A stretch of DNA of 36,454 nt from an uncultured Pseudomonadota bacterium (GTDB taxonomy: Bacteria > Pseudomonadota > Alphaproteobacteria > RF32 > CAG-239): assembly GCA_949290295.1 (NCBI GenBank), contig CASERH010000011.1, forward strand, positions 1 to 36,454. The letters are read 5' to 3'. The notes below the pieces were generated by a model that was not told the origin of the DNA, ran no database searches, and saw only the letters and a list, made by a program, of their open reading frames with translations. The position numbers and the translations under genes are program-made. Of this stretch, positions 34,485-36,454 are shown one piece after another (position 1 is the first letter of the stretch; each line of letters opens with the position of its first letter).

Positions 34485-35111
34485 ATGATTAGTTTAAGAA
34501 AAATTTTACCGGTTTTAACCTTATCTGTATTGCTCAGCGGCTGTGCGGCCTGGTTCCCGGATTCCGAAGACGAAAAAATCGCCACCTACAGCGAGCCGCG
34601 CTACACTTCATCAGAGCCTATTCAGCTAAAAGTCAGCCAGATTAAAGTGATTTCTGAGTTTACACCCTCTTTCACTCGTCCGCATGTGGAGCATCTTTTC
34701 CCGGTTTCCATTGAAAAGACTGCCAAACTCTGGGCGCAAGACCGCTTGAAAGCGGCAGATTTCTCCACCAAGCGCATTGCTGAGGTTATCATAAAAGACG
34801 CAAGCGTAACCGAGACCTTGGAACCGAGTGAGAACAAAATTTTCAACTCCGATAGAGTACGCTATCGCGCCACCTTGGTCATGACGATTAAAATTACAGA
34901 TCCTGAGAATATGTCACAGGCCTCCACCAACGTAGATGCTTGGCGCGAGCTGGCAATTCCGGCCAACACCGACATTGCTGAAAAAGAGCAATACTGGAAC
35001 GGCATGGTAACCAAACTCTTTGATGAGTTCAACACCAAGATGACAGCCAATATATATCAATATCTGAATATGTATGTGATAAACAAGCCGCTCACACCGA
35101 CTTATTACTAG
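34485..35111 (+). CDS. Putative outer-membrane lipoprotein of unknown function
   Basis: A 208-aa protein starting MISLRKILPVLTLSVLLSGCAAW: a short signal peptide ending in lipobox LLSGC, with lipidated Cys. The mature part is beta/alpha mixed (RPHVEHLFPVSIEKTAKLWAQDRLKAA, RYRATLVMTIKITDP) and ends in an aromatic tail. It resembles uncharacterised alphaproteobacterial lipoproteins, but I cannot name a family. Its 3' end overlaps the convergent apaG 3' end by 4 bp. Confidence 0.75.
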   Translation: MISLRKILPVLTLSVLLSGCAAWFPDSEDEKIATYSEPRYTSSEPIQLKVSQIKVISEFTPSFTRPHVEHLFPVSIEKTAKLWAQDRLKAADFSTKRIAEVIIKDASVTETLEPSENKIFNSDRVRYRATLVMTIKITDPENMSQASTNVDAWRELAIPANTDIAEKEQYWNGMVTKLFDEFNTKMTANIYQYLNMYVINKPLTPTYY

Positions 35112-35512
35112 TTAATGGCGTGAGAAGTTTTTCCTCCGGGTACTGACAAAGAAAACGTCGGTATCCGGATATTTTTTGTCTGCCCGTGAGCAAGCACTTT
35201 GCAACAACCATAAAATACGGCATTAGGAGAATTGAGCGGCGCCTCAGAGGTAAACTCAAAATACTCTCCCGGTTCAAGCTCGGGCAGCTCTCCCTTAAAA
35301 CCGGCACTGGAATCATTATACCGATTCCCCTTATCATCGGTGATACTCCAGTCTTTACCCAAGAGTTGGATTTTATCATCGGTATTATTTTCAATACAGA
35401 GATAATATCCCCACAAGAAGTGGCTGGCAGGCTTTTCATCGACCAAAACCGGACAAGCGGAAACAACTATTCCGTCTGTTTGGCTGACACAAAACTCTTG
35501 TTCCTCAAGCAT
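35108..35512 (-). CDS. apaG: ApaG-domain (DUF525) protein
   Basis: A 134-aa protein with the ApaG fibronectin-III-like domain: HFLWGYYLCIENNTDDKIQLLGKDWSITDDKGNRYND and GELPELEPGEYFEFTSEAPLNSPNAVFYG match family blocks. I start it at ATG 35512 (MLEEQEF), which gives the usual length. A frame open to 35617 would add 35 unconserved residues. The domain's molecular role is not well defined. It is monocistronic and convergent with the lipoprotein gene. Confidence 0.86.
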   Translation of the reverse strand: MLEEQEFCVSQTDGIVVSACPVLVDEKPASHFLWGYYLCIENNTDDKIQLLGKDWSITDDKGNRYNDSSAGFKGELPELEPGEYFEFTSEAPLNSPNAVFYGCCKVLAHGQTKNIRIPTFSLSVPGGKTSHAIN

Positions 35513-35589
35513 CTTTGCCTCTGAAAAAATTAACTTATAATTAACCTTTAAAGAAAAGAAATTTGATTCGCAAGGAGAGTCTAACGTTA

Positions 35590-35725
35590 TCCCCAACTGG
35601 TCAGCGACCAGTGGCAAAACTTAGCTGTCATCCGCTCAACTCACAAAGTTCGTTTCGCCCAGGCGACGGCCTGGAGCGATAACTCCGCTGTAACCCGCGC
35701 GGCTCCCTTTGGTCGGCGCGCTAAT
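35590..35725. repeat. Diverged hairpin element related to the tandem repeats
   Basis: Three hairpins in a row between apaG and RNA copy 2: ACTGGTC/GACCAGT (35596-35612); CGC-CCAGG/CCTGG-A-GCG (35656-35678); CGCGC/GCGCG (35696-35720). The last keeps the pattern CTGTAAC-Y-CGC, loop TCCC..TGGTC, found in the first hairpin of repeat copies A-C, but its stem bases differ in a compensated way. The long palindrome of the tandem units is missing here. No coding sequence is seen from 35513 to 35766. Confidence 0.6.
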
Positions 35726-35771
35726 TTTGGGTGCCATATTCAAACAAATACTGCCCTCCCCAATAATTTAA

Positions 35772-35799
35772 TTGCATTTTAATTTTTCTGCTCTAATAT
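35772..35799 (+). promoter_or_regulatory. Promoter of structured RNA copy 2
   Basis: TTGCAT (35772-35777), a 16-bp spacer and TAATAT (35794-35799), within a 34-bp segment (35767-35800) identical to that upstream of RNA copy 1. The predicted transcription start is near 35806, at the base of hairpin P1. Confidence 0.72.
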
Positions 35800-35805
35800 C
35801 GTTTT

Positions 35806-35971
35806 CGCAGGGGCGAGTTGCGCCTGCGGAGTATCGAAACTCCTTAACACAAAAACCACTCCTCTTTTGGGGAGCCGGGGATATAAGCGTACTTGTATGT
35901 CGAATAACCCGGACTGTTGTGTTACAGTTTCGAACTCCCCGCCTTTTCTTAAAAAAGGCGGTTTCTTTTTT
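35806..35971 (+). ncRNA. Structured RNA or cis-regulatory leader, copy 2
   Basis: Same fold as copy 1. P1: 35806-35814 / 35820-35828 with loop GAGTT and one mismatch. P2 outer: GGAGT (35828-35832) / ACTCC (35934-35938), with bulge A35833. P2 inner: TCGAAACT (35834-35841) / AGTTTCGA (35926-35933). P3: 35845-35852 / 35917-35924. P4: 35859-35864 / 35869-35874 (loop TTTT). P5: CCGGG (35875-35879) / CCCGG (35908-35912). The bases C-C-pyrimidine/purine opposite a single C between P2 and P3, the AAACCA before P4, AUAAG in the P5 loop and ACUG after P5 are common to both copies. It ends in an intrinsic terminator just upstream of an HTH-like gene. Confidence 0.7.
35939..35971 (+). terminator. Intrinsic terminator closing RNA copy 2
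   Basis: CCGCCTTTT (35939-35947) / AAAAGGCGG (35953-35961) with loop CTTAA, then TTTCTTTTTT. As in copy 1 it begins directly at the end of helix P2 and lies about 12 bp before the Shine-Dalgarno of the next ORF. Confidence 0.85.
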
Positions 35972-35997
35972 CTTAAGAAATTTAGGAGTTTGTAACG

Positions 35998-36216
35998 ATG
36001 AAAAATTTTTCTTTTTTACTGCGTAGTCAGTTAGCTACACAACTTAGACAAATCAGGCTTGATAAAAATCTACCCATCACCAACATTGCCTGCGGGTGCG
36101 ATTTATCCATTGCCAATATTGATGCTATTGAGCGTGGAGAGCCGCTTTCTTTTAAAAAATATCTCCGCCTGATTCGATATTACGGAAAACAAATCCGTAT
36201 CCAATTATTAGAATAG
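35998..36216 (+). CDS. Small HTH (XRE-like) protein downstream of RNA copy 2
   Basis: A 72-aa protein with one predicted helix-turn-helix: LATQLRQIRLDKNLPITNIACGCDLSIANIDAIERGEPLSFKKYLRLIRYYG has the pattern of Cro/C1-type domains (helix 2-turn-helix 3 at about residues 28-45, followed by the IERGE loop). Good Shine-Dalgarno TTAGGAG is at about 35982-35988. It likely binds DNA; the target is unknown. Its 3' end overlaps the convergent flagellin gene by 9 bp. Like the 78-aa ORF at 9519, it sits directly behind a copy of the structured RNA. Confidence 0.75.
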   Translation: MKNFSFLLRSQLATQLRQIRLDKNLPITNIACGCDLSIANIDAIERGEPLSFKKYLRLIRYYGKQIRIQLLE

Positions 36217-36454
36217 CTTGAGAATGCTTTGGCTGGCCTGGCTTGCAAGTGAGAGGGAATTAATGGCTAATTGTTGGCGGGTTTGCAGAGCCAACATATT
36301 GGCGCTCTCCTCGTTCATATCCGCGAGTGTCAATTTATCCGCTCCCTCGGTCAAAACATTGACCAAACTTTCGGTGAAGTCTTGGCGAGTGGTGATGATG
36401 GAATAGTTGTTACCAAGCTCAGCCGAATAATTGCGGATGCTTTTTAAAGCGCTG
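36208..36454 (-). CDS. Flagellin, C-terminal fragment (5' end outside window)
   Basis: On the minus strand an open frame enters from the right edge and ends at TAA 36208-36210, giving 81 residues. The sequence SALKSIRNYSAELGNNYSIITTRQDFTESLVNVLTEGADKLTLADMNEESANMLALQTRQQLAINSLSLA...SILKLF (shown in part) has the conserved flagellin C-terminal D0 helix pattern (ADMNEESANMLALQTRQQL, SQSIL). It indicates a flagellated organism. The start and variable domain lie beyond 36454. Confidence 0.85.
   Translation of the reverse strand, partial: SALKSIRNYSAELGNNYSIITTRQDFTESLVNVLTEGADKLTLADMNEESANMLALQTRQQLAINSLSLASQASQSILKLF

Noticed and set aside
35513..35617. N-terminal extension of ApaG
   Set aside because: The 35 extra residues are not part of the ApaG domain. 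ATG 35512 gives the normal length and has a plausible Shine-Dalgarno.

Overview
The window reads as a chromosomal segment of a moderately AT-rich, probably anaerobic or fermentative, flagellated alphaproteobacterium. This rests on gene content and is an inference: an ATP12-type F1-ATPase chaperone (known from alphaproteobacteria and mitochondria), a DUF3108 protein, an mreBCD-PBP2-rodA cluster, a flagellin C-terminus, and a [FeFe]-hydrogenase operon of a kind best known from anaerobes. No rRNA, tRNA or CRISPR array was seen.

Layout. 1-1500: mutY, possibly transcribed without a leader, and a 58-aa DUF465 protein. 1504-4046 (minus): two tandem paralogues with degenerate EAL domains. 4181-9296 (plus): a five-gene hydrogenase operon (NuoE-like [2Fe-2S] protein, sensory HydS-type [FeFe] protein with a PAS domain, SpoIIE/PP2C phosphatase, second NuoE-like protein, catalytic-type [FeFe]-hydrogenase) with a clear promoter and terminator. 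9294-10599: an accessory patch holding a structured RNA with its own promoter and terminator, an orphan 78-aa ORF, and three tandem palindromic repeats, one carrying a nested structured insert. 10600-16102 (minus): mreB-mreC-mreD-mrdA-rodA. 16204-18007 (minus): miaA and ddl. 18078-20262 (plus): DUF3108 protein and a TrhP-like U32 protein. 20275-25492 (minus): rarA-rluC-asmA-ATP12-acyP. 25553-30904 (minus): a three-gene module of TolC-like/SPOR lipoprotein, pentapeptide-repeat protein and VirD4/TraG-like ATPase. 31019-35512: Gfo/Idh oxidoreductase, truA, recX, hslO, a lipoprotein and apaG. 35590-36216: a second accessory patch with a hairpin related to the tandem repeats, a second copy of the structured RNA, and a 72-aa HTH-like protein. 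36208-36454 (minus): the C-terminus of a flagellin that runs off the window.

How the parts may work together. In the hydrogenase operon, HydS keeps the H-cluster cysteines but has Ala in place of the proton-transfer Cys, and carries a PAS domain beside a PP2C-type phosphatase. It therefore looks like a redox or H2 sensor that signals through dephosphorylation, next to the enzyme that would make or consume H2. The maturases HydE, HydF and HydG are not here and must be elsewhere if the enzymes are active. The mre-mrd cluster together with ddl covers rod-shape peptidoglycan synthesis.

The most novel material is (a) the pair of structured RNAs about 26 kb apart, identical across a 34-bp promoter segment and sharing a fold supported by compensatory base changes, each ending in an intrinsic terminator just upstream of a different small ORF, and (b) the ATPase/pentapeptide/TolC-SPOR module, which pairs a coupling-type ATPase with an outer-membrane component but no other type IV secretion genes in the window.
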